A stretch of 64,000 bases of DNA from Humulus lupulus (lineage: Eukaryota; Streptophyta; Magnoliopsida; Rosales; Cannabaceae), in the NCBI RefSeq assembly GCF_963169125.1, contig NC_084794.1:117714358-117778357 (forward strand). Direction: 5' to 3'. Shown piece after piece: positions 34,803 through 47,656 of this stretch. A model generated the notes under the pieces. That model saw nothing but the letters and a program-made list of their open reading frames with translations, was not told where the DNA came from and ran no database searches. The position numbers and the translations under genes were made by a program. The first letter of the stretch is position 1; each line of letters opens with the position of its first letter.

Positions 34803-35637
34803 CTAGCACATTTCAATTTTTTTTATTTATTTAAAACCATTTTAATTATTAGATTCATTAATATACATACATTAATCTAATACATTAATACATAAAGATG
34901 AAAAAAAGCATATCAGTCGAAGAAGAATCAAGAATTATTGTTATCTTTTCGTATTAATGTTTGAACATCCAATCCAAATTCTTTCAACAAAATACTCAAA
35001 CCAAAATCTTCCAAACTATTTTCTACACCTTAAGATACCTTAAGATGTGTATGGACACATAGAGAAATAATTGATATATTTTGATTCACTAGATGTACTC
35101 AATACGTGAGATATAATAAATTAGGATTTGATAAAATCATGCTTTAAATGCTTTTCTCTGATTTTTCGATCGCTTTTTTATTCTCTGTATGATGAGAAGA
35201 AAAATAATATATACTTACATTATCTTATTTAGGTCTAATGAGTATCTTTTATTATTTAAATAAATAAATCAAATTTAAATATTTATCTAATAAAATAATT
35301 ATCAAATAAATAAAAGAGCCAAATATTGGGTCAAAACCCCGTGATACTTGCCATTTACTGTGCAAGCATAATAATTAGTGTGTGACACGTGTCACTGCCC
35401 TACCGATACGTGTCCCAACCACTTTTAAATAATTAATAAAAAAAATAATTTCCTAAATTATCTTTTAACAGATTGAATTGTTCAAACTATTATTTAAATC
35501 AGATATTTGAATAAATAAATAATAATAATCCTAATTCAATTAGAATGATCTACTATTAATTAATTAACTTAATAATTAATTATTTGAACAAATTCAAATT
35601 CAAATCCAAATTGAATTGACACAGAAAAATATCATTT

Positions 35638-37020
35638 TGATAACTCCATTTTAGTGTCATTTTAAAATGTGTTTTTATGGTATTTTTGAGTCTTTTTTTT
35701 TTGTTTTGTGCAAGATTATGCTTTTGTTTGTCTTTATTGTAGGTAGGTGCTATGAATCATGAGATAAATATGAAAAGAAGAGGAAATGGTTGAAAAAATG
35801 AGCTTTCAGTGGTTGCTTGACTCAAAGTGGCGCTAAGAACGAGTTATAATAAGTTTTTGATGAAGGAAGGATGTTGAAAGGTTGAAATTTGAAAAAAAAT
35901 AGAATTAGAGTCGCGACATGGTCTTAAGGGATGCGACTCTAGCAAAGTCAGAGGCTGCGGGTTTGCTGAAAGGAATTAGGGCTGCGACTTGGTCAATAGA
36001 GTCGCGGCGCTAGTAGAAGTCAGAGGCAAAACCTAGGCGACGCATCAACACGCGGGCCGTGACCTGGGTTTAGAGGGCCGCGGCGCCTGGAGGGCCTAAC
36101 CAGATGCTGAAGGGCTTAAAGAAGACACGGGCCACGACCAAGGAAAGGCCAAGTCACGGTCCGCCTTTGAAAAAAAGAGGAAATCAATTTTTTTCAGTAT
36201 AAATTCATACTTTATGTTTTAATTAGGGTTAAGTCAGATTTTAATTACGAATTTAGAGAGTAAATTTGATTCTGAGACAATTTTTTTCTGCACTTTCATA
36301 TTGTTATTTCTTCTTCAAGCTTTTAAATTTTATGTTTCTAAATAATTATTTTATTGTTTTAGTCATGTCTGATATGAACTAAATTCTCTATCTAGGGGTT
36401 AATGTAGTCACTTGGATTTCCATTTAATGTTATTATGATGTTCTATTGATTCTTCTTCTTTATTCTAATCTAAATAATATTTGCTTAATGCTAGTAAATA
36501 TCTAATCAATATTTTCTTCGAAAGATGCGAATTGAATATGCTATCGCTATATAGACATATGTTACATATTGGACGAAAGTACCTGTATGGCTTGTGTAGC
36601 AATTAGGTTTCTATGCTTGATGCATGCTATATGTTTAAGTTTATCACAGAGATGTAGAAAATCTACATATAGGTTGAGATCTTATATCTTAAAAAAGAAT
36701 AAGAATCCATTTATGTTAACCTGCTATTAGAATAGGAAGAAAGAAATTTAGAACTGATTAACAAAATTAATAGAATGAAAAGTTGATGAAGTTAATACCC
36801 TAGGTCTTTTTATTATTGATTTTCATCATTTGATTAATTATTTTGTTTACAGTTATTTAAATTGTGTTTGTAATTAGACTTATTCATCTTAATTTTACTT
36901 GACAAATAGAAAGTAAAGAGTAATTATTGGTAATTGGGTTATAGTCTCTATGGGAACGATTCTTATTTACTATCTATATTACTTGAATCGATTACGTATA
37001 CTTGCGTATTATAATTGACA
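35638..37020 (+). repeat. LTR-like insertion, Ty3/gypsy (Athila/Tat-type) look
   Basis: Begins TGATAACTCCATTTTAG and contains near its end the block AGTCTCTATGGGAACGATTC and ACTTGCGTATTATAATTGACA, typical of the R/U5 end of Athila-like and related gypsy LTRs. A GC-rich block at 35905-36170 is built from GTCGCGAC/GCCGCGGCGCC words; CAGTATAAATTC at 36197 is a possible TATA. No clear TSD was found, so both edges are approximate. Confidence 0.5.
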
Positions 37021-38250
37021 GATCACATATATTAAAGAAATACGTGATTGATCCAAAATTAATTATTTTACTAATATTAATTTTGAAAATTAATTAATTA
37101 ATATAATTTTGAAAAATTAATAAATCTTAATTATCTCATTATTATATATTTACCCATAGAACAACACTTTTTTTCAAATATGTCTGAGACACAATTTATT
37201 GTATTTGAATTTTTACCTTGAACATTTTTTACAAAGCTAGTTAGAGAACCTAAGGATTTATAATTCCAAGCCTCAATAAATTTAGATTATTAATTAAACT
37301 CTTGAATATAATCAATCTTATTTATTAATCTTAATATTACTCTACTAAAATTATGGGAATGCACTCTTACAATTATAGACTATATATTTACTAAGTATCT
37401 TTAATAAATGTCCATTGATATAATCATTTCACACAATTCAATCCTATAATAATTATTTATAGGTAAAGCTAGGATAAGTCTACCGTTTAACCTCTTTAAT
37501 TTTCTCTTTGTCCTTAAGTACCATTAATTTGACTAATGAACAGTTAATTCATAAAATATTTTATAAATTTGAGCTCAATAATCGTTTAGTACTAAAAAAA
37601 TTAACCCTTAAGAGAACCATTATTCAATTCTAAAGAACAAGGCATAGATTCCATATATTTATATTATTTCCCTTGCCATCTACACCAATAATTTCCTAAA
37701 ACAAAAGATTTTAGCTTAATCATGCAGACAAACTCTAACGAGTGAATTAAAGGCCCCAAATGATGTAAATAAGAGTTCACAATAATTTTAGGAATCAGAT
37801 CGATTTGTATATGATCATCAATTGATAAGTTTAATTAATTCTTTATCATAAGAAATACTTGATAAAGTATTAATAACATATCAGGTCCAGTTCTGTACAA
37901 TCAAATTATACATATCACATTTACTAAGATGACCTACGACATCAATGATCCGGACTTAAATCACATGTATTCATTATAATAGTGAACCACACTAATAGCA
38001 TTTAATTTAATAACTCCTTATTAAGTTTATTTTACTTGGAGCTATTTAAATTCATTCCTTACAATCTTAATCATCTTTGTACCAATACAAGATTGTAGTC
38101 ACATAAATGAATTTAGGAATTTTATGATATTTATATAATATGATTCAAATAATAATAGAAAACAATTAACATATACAAAAATTCATTTCTTTTATTTATT
38201 TCACAAAAACAATGTCAATTGCATACATTGTAAGTGCACCATTCCTAACA

Positions 38251-39352
38251 ACTGGATGTAGGACTAAGATTTTAGTTTGCACCAAGATAATTTGTGGTGT
38301 TGTTTCTCTATCTTACTTTCATTGTTTTTAGTTTCTGCACTTTATTTCTTTTATTCTTTGTTTGTTAGTCTTTATTCATATTAGGTGAGTCTTACCAATG
38401 TACATTCACAATAGTTTAGAACCAAGTTTCGATCCAATTATTCGTTCAAGATTCACCATTTGCGTAATCAAGAAATCATGTTTTCTTGCACAAAGTTTCG
38501 ATTGGAAAAGTTTAATGACACTTGGGACTTCAGTTTATGGAGAAAGAGTTTGAAGGATATATTTGTGCATCAAAAGATAGCCATGGTGTTTGGAGATCAA
38601 AAAGCTCTTACTAAAAAATATAAGTCTGATGAAATAGAAAATAAAGAGGAATTAACTTATTACACCATCATAATGTTCCATTTCGATAATGTGGGTAGGA
38701 AGGTTCAATCTGATAAGACAACAAAAAGGTTATGGAAAAAATTGTAGTATCTTTGCATGACTCCATCCTCGACCAACAAAATCAATCTTCTTGAGAGGCT
38801 CTACAGATTCAAACTGAGTTCTTCTTTATTTCTTGATGATAATGTAGATTCTTTTAATCAAAATATAATTGGTGTGTTAACTTATTTTAGCCTCACATTT
38901 AAATATATCATTTTATATATCTAAATGCTGATTCTATTTGTATTAATATTTTATAAAGCCAATAATTAAAAAGGATATGAAAAATGGTTTGGAGAAGAGA
39001 TGGTTCTTATCTCGCTTGACTTTCTATGAGTCGGGAAATCTTAATTCTGAAGGTCGTATTGGCTCAGAAAAGGTTGGATCTTGCTAGATCTAGGCTATCA
39101 AAGATAGTTATTTCAACCATTTGTGTAGAAGGACACATACCAATCAGGATAAGTTCTTTCCTTAAATTTAACCACCTTGTTTTTCTAAAAGTAGTACCCA
39201 ATAGGACTAGATTTAAGACCTTGGATTCTATATTAACACTTGACATATTTTTTTTGTGAGATTTAGAGAGAGAATCACTACGTCAGATTATATTCATGCA
39301 TATACGCTTAGGAGGTTCTTTCTCTTGATTTCTTACAAGACTTGGTAGACAG
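38251..39352 (+). pseudogene. Tork-like copia remnant: LTR end, primer site, gag
   Basis: Starts with ACTGGATGTAGGACTAAG and pyrimidine-rich TTTCTCTATC, resembling the R-U5 end of Tork-type LTRs, followed near 38410 by a decayed primer site (AGTTTAGAACCAAG). Gag from ATG 38478: TKFRLEKFNDTWDFSLWRKS, a stop at 38745, then MTPSSTNKINLLERLYRFKL and a zinc-knuckle trace (ICVEGHIPIRI, near 39118-39150). Cut on the left by the large LTR and on the right by the element at 39353. Confidence 0.75.
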
Positions 39353-39962
39353 TGTTGAGATTGGTTAAATATCAAGTAGTCTTGCACAAAGTTGTGTAAA
39401 ATACTTAATGATTTTTCACTTATGTTGAAGTAAAAATATGAGATTTTGTTGTAGGCATCTATAATGGACTTTTATGGGTCTAAAGTGATACAATAAGGTA
39501 TCTAAGAATAACCAAAAAGTTTGGGAGTATTTGGAGGTGTTTAAGACACATTTAGAGCATGTGGGTCAGGTTTAGAGGAGACATGTCACCTCGCCGAGTC
39601 ATCTACGAGACGACGTATCTCTTAGGTTGAAATCCATTGAGGAACAATAATAGGTGGTATATCGCCTATCACTAAGCGATGTGTCACCTATGAGGTGATG
39701 TGTTGCCTAGTGTCAAGCGATGCATTACTTAGCATGTTTGTACGAGTCCATACAGTTACGTGCTTTAAGCTCCAAATGATGTGTTCAAAGTTCTAGTCTT
39801 ATTGATTAGACTTAATGATGATGCTTACACTATAAGTAAGGGTTATAAGAGTTGTAAATTCTTGATCACACTTTTTAACTCTCTCTCTAACCCCTCCCCC
39901 TGCCCAGTAGAGAGAAACCTTGAAGAAGTCACATGGAAATTTCCTACAGTTCTTTAAGTTGA
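39353..39962 (+). repeat. Truncated 5' LTR
   Basis: TGTTGAGATTGGTTAAATAT ... matches 42043 onwards through AACTCTCTCTCTAAC and CTTGAAGAAGTCACATGG; lost beyond that. Includes GC words at 39578-39745 (GGTGGTATATCGCC, AAGCGATG). Confidence 0.8.
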
Positions 39963-41462
39963 GGATGATCCCAAAACTTACCAAGAAGCAATGTCTTCGA
40001 GAGACTCCACTTTTTGGAAGGAGACAATAAATAATGAGATGGGTTCAATTATGTCAAATCAACACATGGAAATTGGTAGACCTTCCACAAGGTTCAAAAC
40101 TAATTGGGTGCAAGTGGGTATTTTGAAGGAAATATCACACCGATGACACCTTACAAACATTCATGGCTAGATTAGTAGCCAAAGGGTTTAAACAAAAGGA
40201 AGGAATCGATTATTTTGACACATATGCACCAATTGCTAGGACAACCATAATAAGAGTTTCATTTGCCTTATCATCAATATATGTTCATCAAATGGATGTA
40301 AAAACAACATTCCTAGATGGAGATCTCAATGAGGACATCTATATGGAACAACCACAGGGTTTGTTCTAAGGGTAAATGAACATAAAGTGTGTAGGCTTTT
40401 TAAATCATTGTATGGATTAAAACAAGACCCCAAAATAATGACATGAGAAGTTTAATAAGCTTTTTTTTGAGATTGGTTTCGAAACAATAATGCACACAAG
40501 TTCTTTTACTCTAAGACTAGTGATGGTTATGTAATCTTTGTGTGTCTATATTTTGATGATATGTTGATTTTGAGTAATGAGATGAGGGGCATAATAGAAA
40601 CAAAGAGGTTTCTATCTTCTGCTTTCAAAATGAAGGACCTTGGATAGGTCGATCCCATTTTAGGTATAAAATTGAGAAGAAATAGTGAGAAATTTTTCCT
40701 TAAGTCAAGCTCACTATTTTGAGAAAGTGCTTGACAAATTTAGTCATCTCAAAATTAAAGAGGAAAATACACCATTTGATTCAAGCATAAAGCTTGAAAA
40801 GAACATCGTTAGAGCGGTGGCTCAACTTGAGTATACAAGTACATTCGGGAGTCTAAGGTACACCGCTCATTGTACAAGAGCAGATATTGCATATGTAGTT
40901 AGTAAACTAAGTAGGTTTACTAGCAGTCCATGTATCAAACATTAGAAGACAATTGAAAGAGCTCTAGGGTACCTTAAGTAGACCAAGAAGCCGAGCCTCC
41001 AATTTTCAAAGTTTCCTATGATACTTGGGGATATTATGATACAAGTTGGATATCAAGTGTGGGAGACAGTCTCTCCATTACTGCTTGGGTGTTTATGCTC
41101 GGAGGAGGAACGGTTCCTTGTAGTTCAAAGAAACAAACAAACATGGAGGCCAAGTTTATAGCCCAAGCGACAACCAACAAAGAGGTCGAGTGGCTTAGGG
41201 ATCTCATGGTGGATATCCTAAATTCTATGAATAAGGTATCAGCAATCTCCATACCTTGTAATAGTCAAGCCTTATTAGCTAGAGCCTATAATTGTATATA
41301 TAATGGGAAGTCTAGACATATAAGTCTAAGACATGAGTATGTGAGACAATTGATTCAAGATGGAATCATATCAATCTCATATTTGAAAATAGTGATAACT
41401 TAGTGGATCTATTTACAAACCTCTTGCGAGGAGGTTAGTAAGTTATACATCTAGAGGGATGA
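39963..41462 (+). pseudogene. Copia RT-RNase H remnant
   Basis: Reads DDPKTYQEAMSSRDSTFW, then [50 protein letters not shown] (catalytic YxDD kept, V changed to F), FFLSQAHYFEKVLDKF, and RNase H pieces (CTRADIAYVVSKLSRF, MEAKFIAQATTNKEVEWLRD, NGKSRHISLRHEYV). Frameshifts and stops at about 40120, 40367, 40430, 40648, 40944 and 41400. Far more decayed than the RT at 29253. Confidence 0.85.
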
Positions 41463-42042
41463 GACTGAATATCCTAGAATAAGAGATTCACCAATGGCGG
41501 CAAACCAACTCCAAACTTATGAACATCAAGGGAAAAAGTTCAATGGGTAAGAACAATTAATTGATAAGTGGATAGTTTCAACACTATCATAATCATGAGT
41601 GCCATCCAAGGATGGTTAGTGTTGGTTGCTATCAGACATGAGGGTTAAGCCTAAGGCTTTTAATGAAGTTTAGCTGAAGAGGAACAAGCATTTCTAAAGG
41701 TAGCAAATATGTTGTAAGAATTTCACGTATGTGAACTTAGAGGTGGTGCCGCCTCTCATGGAAGTTGGCGTTTCCCCATGGAAAGTTCATGAATGGATAA
41801 ATACGAGGCCATTAATAGTTATAAGCATGCACAATGGGAAGATGAATGGTTAAGTGGAGGTGTGTGAGGTATTACCAGTTTTATCACAAGGAATCCTTGG
41901 TTCAATTTGTAAGACACCAAGTATTTCAATAAAGCTTTGTAAAGCTTTCACTAATGTAAAGTTCAAATTGAAAGATACTTCAATTTATGCACCAATCTAT
42001 TTGAGCTAAGAAGAGAGGATTATATTTATCCCAGTGGGGGAA

Positions 42043-43313
42043 TGTTGAGATTGGTTAAATATAATAGTTAAGTTGTCTTACTCAAAGTGATGTAAAACAC
42101 TTAATGATTTTTCACTTAAGTTGAAGTAAAAGTATGAGATTTTATTTTTGGCATCTATAATTGACTTTTATAGGTCTAAAGTGATACAATAAAATATCTA
42201 AGCATGCCCAAAATGTTTGGGAGCATTTGGAGGTGTTTAAGAAACATTAAGAGCATGTGGGTCAAGTCTAAAGGTGACACATCGCCTCCCAGATGGCGAC
42301 GCATTGCATGAGCTGAAAGCCATTAAGAAATAGTAACAGGCGATGCATCGCCTAGCATGTCCGTACGATTCCGTACAAATTGTGTGTTTTAAGCTCCAAA
42401 TGATGTGTTCAAAGCTCTAATCCTATTGGTTAGACTTAATGACAGTGCCTACACTATAGATAAGGGTTATTGAAGTTCTAAAGTCTTGATCACACTTTTC
42501 AACTCTCTATCTAGCTCTCAAAGATCATAAGTTTTCTCATTCATTCCATCTTGGTGAAGCTTCAAGTAATCATGGAAAGGCTTGGAATAGAGATTTTGAA
42601 CAGCGACACTCCTTGCGTATAAGCCTTTAGATGTTCCCCAAGTTTGAAGATTCAATTGTTCAAGGGTTTGGTACCCTTTGTTTTAACGAAATACAGACTT
42701 AGCACCCTATATTTTCAATAATGCTTATCTGGTATCATGTAATTTGAAATTGTACATATTTGATACCTTAGACTCAAATTTGAACAATGAAATTTTATCA
42801 ATATGACCAAACTGCCATCAATTATATGTGATTAAGTAATTAAATTTGAATTTGAAACTCATATAATTGAGGACAGTATGGTCATATTGATAAAATTTAA
42901 GTGCAGGGTACCAAATGAGTATTATTGAAAACATAGGGTATCAAATATGTATTTCGATAAAACACAAGGTACCAAATGAGTATTTACAATTATTCAATTC
43001 AAGGGTGGTATTTCTCTAAATCCTAACTATCTGAGATAGACTATTTTTATTTTGATTTTGAGTTTCACATTTATTTTGTGTTCAAACCTTTGATTGTTCT
43101 ATAATATTACTTGTGAGGATTCCATTTATCTAGGAGGTGTAATTTCACTCTCCATTTTATCATTTTCAAGATCTTTTTTTAATCTTTGAACTTTCAAGAT
43201 TTACATTCATACTATGCATGTGATTCATGATTAGTCTCTAGGGTTTGTATTATTGAATTTATTCCTATTATTCGTTGTTTGATTTAGAAAGTGTAAACTA
43301 CAAATTCCCAACA
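42043..43313 (+). repeat. 3' LTR with inserted MITE
   Basis: TGTTGAGATTGG ... ATTCCCAACA. Without the MITE at 42664-42990 it is about 940 bp. GC words GGCGACGCATTGC and GGCGATGCATCGCC (42293-42354). Confidence 0.82.
42664..42990. mobile_element. MITE with long inverted repeats
   Basis: Left end GGGTTTGGTACCCTTTGTTT, right end (reversed) TTTGGTACCTTGTGTTTTAT, with a second aligned block ACCCTATATTTTCAATAATG / ACCCTATGTTTTCAATAATA. Inverted arms extend to about 150 bp each and the central part (TTTTATCAATATGACC / GGTCATATTGATAAAA) is also inverted, so almost the whole element folds back. No coding sequence. Flanks share TTCAA(G), but the TSD is unclear; the class (Mutator-like or other) is not decided. 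Confidence 0.8.
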
Positions 43314-43318
43314 AATAG

Positions 43319-45260
43319 ATATTTGGAGAATTCTTGATTTAATAAAGAGATATTAATACATAATATGCCCTTATCCAAAAATATGGATTAATATTGCTTG
43401 TGACATTTTTTGGATCAAACAATTGGCCTCACTAACGTTGATTACAATTTAGATGAGCTGTTATTATTTTGAGATCACTACTCAAAGCATACCTACGTTT
43501 TTTATTACATGTAAGTAAGTGCAACAAAGTGTGATATCTCATATTATAATTTTTTTTTAAAGAAATTATATATTAACCATGAGATGAACCTTACTCTAGC
43601 AACCATAATTAGAATAGGATCTTCTTATGTATATGGATCTATTGAAATTGACGTAGATCAACAACATGGAACCTTTTCTCCTATGCGTGTGGCTCCATAG
43701 ATATAGAGAGAGCTTTTTGACTACTTGTCTTCGAAGCTATATCATGAACAAATCAAAGAGAATGTGTGGTCTCCTTTGTCAATGTGAATCTAATACACAC
43801 TTATGTATCTCAACACATGAGAGTATGTATTCTTTATTAGATGTAAAAATCAAACTCACAAAGCTATGCTTTTTATTTTTTGCATTCAGCATGGGGTGTA
43901 GGGAAGAGAGAATGAGAGAGTGTTTTTCTTATTTCCTGAAAACTAGAAAAACCATTAGCCTTAGACTTATCACTTAAGGATTTATTTATAGAATCCATGT
44001 GAGTGAGAAAATGAGCTAACCCTTGCTCTCCTCTGGAGTTGGCTTGGCCGCCCATCACAGTCCAATGAATTGTGTTGGGCGCTCTACCATGTTTTTCCAA
44101 AACACATGGATTTTAACTCATCTTTTAATTATATCATTTTATTTGTACACTATAAATAATATATATAACTAATTAATTTTTTCTAAAATTAATTTTAATT
44201 ATATATCAATATATTTTATTTAATTTTAATTATATATCAATATATTTTATTTCCCTATTTTATTATTTCATAAATAATATTGAAAAACATATATATTATT
44301 TCTCAAATAATAATTTATTATTTTTATTCTAAAATAATACTCTTATTATTTCTTTAATTCACCAAATACTTTGCCTGTGTTATCAAGTTAGCTCAGGGAC
44401 CAATAAACCCGTAGTTTTAAGCTCCAATAAATTAATTATCATGCTAACTCTTGGCTTAGTAAATTAATTTATTAACTATGAGATTTTCCCACTAAGAATT
44501 CATAGTTGCACTCTCAAAACATACAATTTTATATTATTAGAAGTTGTAACTCATATAGTTGTCTATTGACATAGTCATTGCATTAGTTATGATCCTCCAC
44601 TAATTATTCATAATTAGAGCTAGGTCAAAGTCTGTTAATCTCTCTAATTACATATTCATGAATCAATACACTTGATACTCTAATAAACATTTTTGTAAGT
44701 CATATTGAGATAACATTCTTATTCTCAACAAAAATTAAGCACTCTATGTTGAAGTACCGCTATCAATACTGAAAGGAATAATTACTATACCCAGCTACCC
44801 ATATTCCTATGACTCCAAGATATCAAGAATTAGGTCTACATTTTCTTTCGTAAACTGTATTTGACAAGTCAATAGCCATAAGACTACAAATAGGACTCTA
44901 TTACTCACTTCAGGATTAAGGTCAAGTTTGAAACAACCATCGAGTGAAGAATAGTGAACTTCTATATTTTAACGGATATAATAATAAATTCTTTCTTTCA
45001 TTGTGTTGCAATCTTATACAATCTATATTGTACAAGGCATCCGTATCATAATGTGTTAACTATAAGTAATGACCTGGATAGACCTTGCAACGACTTGAAA
45101 TTATAATCGGTTGAACCACTAGGAAATGACAGTGTTTACTTAGTGGTCAACTCACTCTTAAAAGTCAAAACAGACTGTTAAAAATATAAAGTACTTTAAT
45201 AAACCATAATTAACCATTTACATCACAATCTATGTTAAAAATATAAATGACTTTGAGATC
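43319..45260 (-). repeat. Large copia-type LTR fragment
   Basis: Minus strand shows the family blocks: GAGTGCAA (44507-44514), TTATTGGAGCTT (44419-44430) and, after it, TTATTGGTCCCTGAG, as in 58609-60639. Edges are unclear; the left 250 bp have no assignment. No coding sequence. Confidence 0.55.
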
Positions 45261-47656
45261 TTAGTAGTTAAAAACAAAATGCAGTTGATAATGGTGAAAA
45301 CAAAGTATGTGGTCGAATGGTCGTCTTGGCTTGTTTGAAAACATGACAATACTTAGTAAATACATAAGGAATAAAGCGGAAGACTTTTGGAAACACCACA
45401 AATAAAAAAGTCTGGAGTTGACAAGCCTTAAAACTTTCGCAATCAAGAGAATAACCACTTTTTGCACAAAGTGGCAAACTCTGCGTACTCCACAATGATT
45501 GTCCTTGTAAAGTGAGCATACCACAGTATGATTGCATGGTCATCCATAACTTGAGAACCATAACATATATAACATAGTATTTGCATCCATAACATATAAT
45601 GCGTTTAAAGCATTTCATAATCATAACTAGACCATATAAAGCATAAATTCAGTCTCATAATATTTCTAGCAGCATACATAGCATACAAAGCATATAGATT
45701 TCCATTTATCCTAAGTTACTCTTGGTACAAAACTTCCTTACAACAAGTCCTTAGCTTGTTTTTCCTATTATGAGTGAGATCGCTTCTAGGTCTTATAAAC
45801 CTAAATAGGATGCATAAAATAGCTTATAATTATGTTTTATAAGAAAATAATTTAAAGGACACAGTTATCCCAAAATCCTATTCTTGACTCTTGGCCCCAA
45901 ACAAGAGCTATCAGGGTAAAATGACCAAAATACCCCTTTAGAAAACTCGAATCGAGCTTAGAAAATAATTACCCTAAAAAATATTTTATTATTAATCTAT
46001 GCCTAAAATCTCGAGTCTAAACTCCAAGTATTTCTCAAGTTATAAATTCCTGAGCCTGAGTCTAAATCCCGAGCCCTAATGTTATTCTAGCTCTAAACAT
46101 AAATCATATCATAACTTAATTGTTAAAGTATTTTCTAAACTTAGAAAATACTTCCCAAGTTATCAGTTTGAAACTTGAACCTCAACTATCATTTCTCGAG
46201 CCCCGAGCCTCAAGTTTAAATTTTGAGCCCTAAGCTTCTCTTGGATATCATACTTAGTCTTGAATATTTTCTAAGCATTGAAAATATTAATCTAAGCCTT
46301 AATTTCTAAACCTGAACATTATTCTGAAATCCCCCCGGCAAAGCAAATTTCCCAAGCCTTGTCATTCACGTGATGCATGGCTCATGGCCTCCACCTAAGT
46401 GAGTCATGGCTCACCTGAGCCTATACCATTCTCTTAAATATATCAATGATAATGATGATGATGATCATCATCATAACCACCATCACGACCTCCATAACCA
46501 CTAGGAAGGTGGAGGGGGTTTTCTCTCAAATCCTAACACCATAGCCCTTACAAGGGCTAGTGTTCACTCATGGACAAACCTATCCCATGCACACACAACT
46601 CCATGGGTGTTCTCATGCCAACCTGAGCCAACACTACACCACCGTTCAACCTCCATTAACCCCAATGTGGTGATTTCTTCCAATTGATAACTGCCACTCA
46701 TATGTGATAACTATAACCATAATTTCTTAGATATTATTCCTATGAAAATTAGATCATAAATCCTTAAATATATCCACGATTAAAACTTATATCTAACATC
46801 CATGATCATCAATATTAATAAAAAATCAAATGGAAAACTCAAGAACACAATATTACCTCAAGGTCGAAACTATGGTGCTCTTGTTCCCCTTTTCTCTTTC
46901 GGTTCCTGAATTCCACAACCAAACCAGAAATTCTAAGCACTAAACCACATACAAAATTTCCAAAGGACATGATCAAAGTTTACCTTTGTTATTGTCTCTT
47001 GTCTAGGATGAAACCTTGGCGCTTTCTTCCCAAATTGATTTTAACTTCCTATAACATTACCACGGCTTCTAAGAACCTATTCATGACTAAAATTACTTAA
47101 GAAAATCAAGAGAAACTCACACTTGAATGTTGATCTATGTTGATTGAACGCCTTGAGAGCACAAAATCTCCTTTTCTCTCAACTTTCTCTCAAAAAGGTG
47201 GTTGTGCAAATGAAGTGTGGTAACCACCCAACACTTCTCTCCCTCTCTTATGATTCAAAGCCTTCCATTGAATTCTAGTCAGCCACTTTCCCTCCCATTT
47301 TTCCTAGCGACCGAAACTATCAATGAATGCACTAATAATGTGTGGAAAGCATACTCAAGTCACTTAACCATGATCATAAAAATTTTAATCACTTCATTAG
47401 GCTTGGTAACTACCCTTAACCACCTATTAAGCTCTTAAAATTAATTAGTGAATAAATATTCTGAAGCTTATAATTTATGGTATAAAGCCTTCCATTCCAT
47501 TATGCATTTCAGTTGTACCAAAACTATAGTCTAAATCCATTTTATGATCATTGTGTACTCCAAAACACATATAATCATGAGTTAAACATCCATAATTAAT
47601 TCTAAGGTAGCCAATAAATTTATATAATTATTCTAGGTCTTAGAAATAAATCATAT
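45261..47656 (-). repeat. Tekay-like LTR fragment
   Basis: Minus strand contains the LTR plan: CAAAGGTAAACTTTG (about 46975-46989) as splice-donor-like site, pyrimidine- and GAGC-rich tracts (46020-46240), and a palindromic GATGATGATGATCATCATCA at 46452-46471. Interrupted at 47657 by another LTR. Family assignment is by general resemblance. Confidence 0.45.

Larger units (their letters stand above)
33880..38250 (-). repeat. Large copia-type LTR, interrupted twice
   Basis: On the minus strand it starts TGTTAGGAATGGTGCAC at 38250 and follows the plan of the LTR at 58609-60639: TTAATGGTACTTAAG, TATCAATGGACA, GAGTGCA, AATTAATAAATAAGATT, TTATTGAGGCTT (37268-37279), then a far part with TTGAGTACATCTAG (about 35080-35100). 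Interrupted by the LTR-like insertion 35638-37020 and the Tat solo LTR 34015-34802. The left end is uncertain. Confidence 0.65.
39353..43313 (+). mobile_element. Internally deleted copia element
   Basis: A truncated 5' LTR (39353 to about 39962), then RT-RNase H, then purine tract AGTGGGGGAA (42033-42042) and 3' LTR 42043-43313. gag, protease and integrase, the LTR end and the primer site are all missing, as if one deletion joined the LTR to the RT start. Flanks GACAG (39348-39352) and AATAG (43314-43318) agree at three of five bases. Same LTR family as the solo LTR at 53247-56910. Confidence 0.8.

Noticed and set aside
45261..45624. Minus-strand ORFs of 87 and 118 codons
   Set aside because: Hydrophobic, Cys-rich random translation of LTR DNA without retroelement or host motifs.
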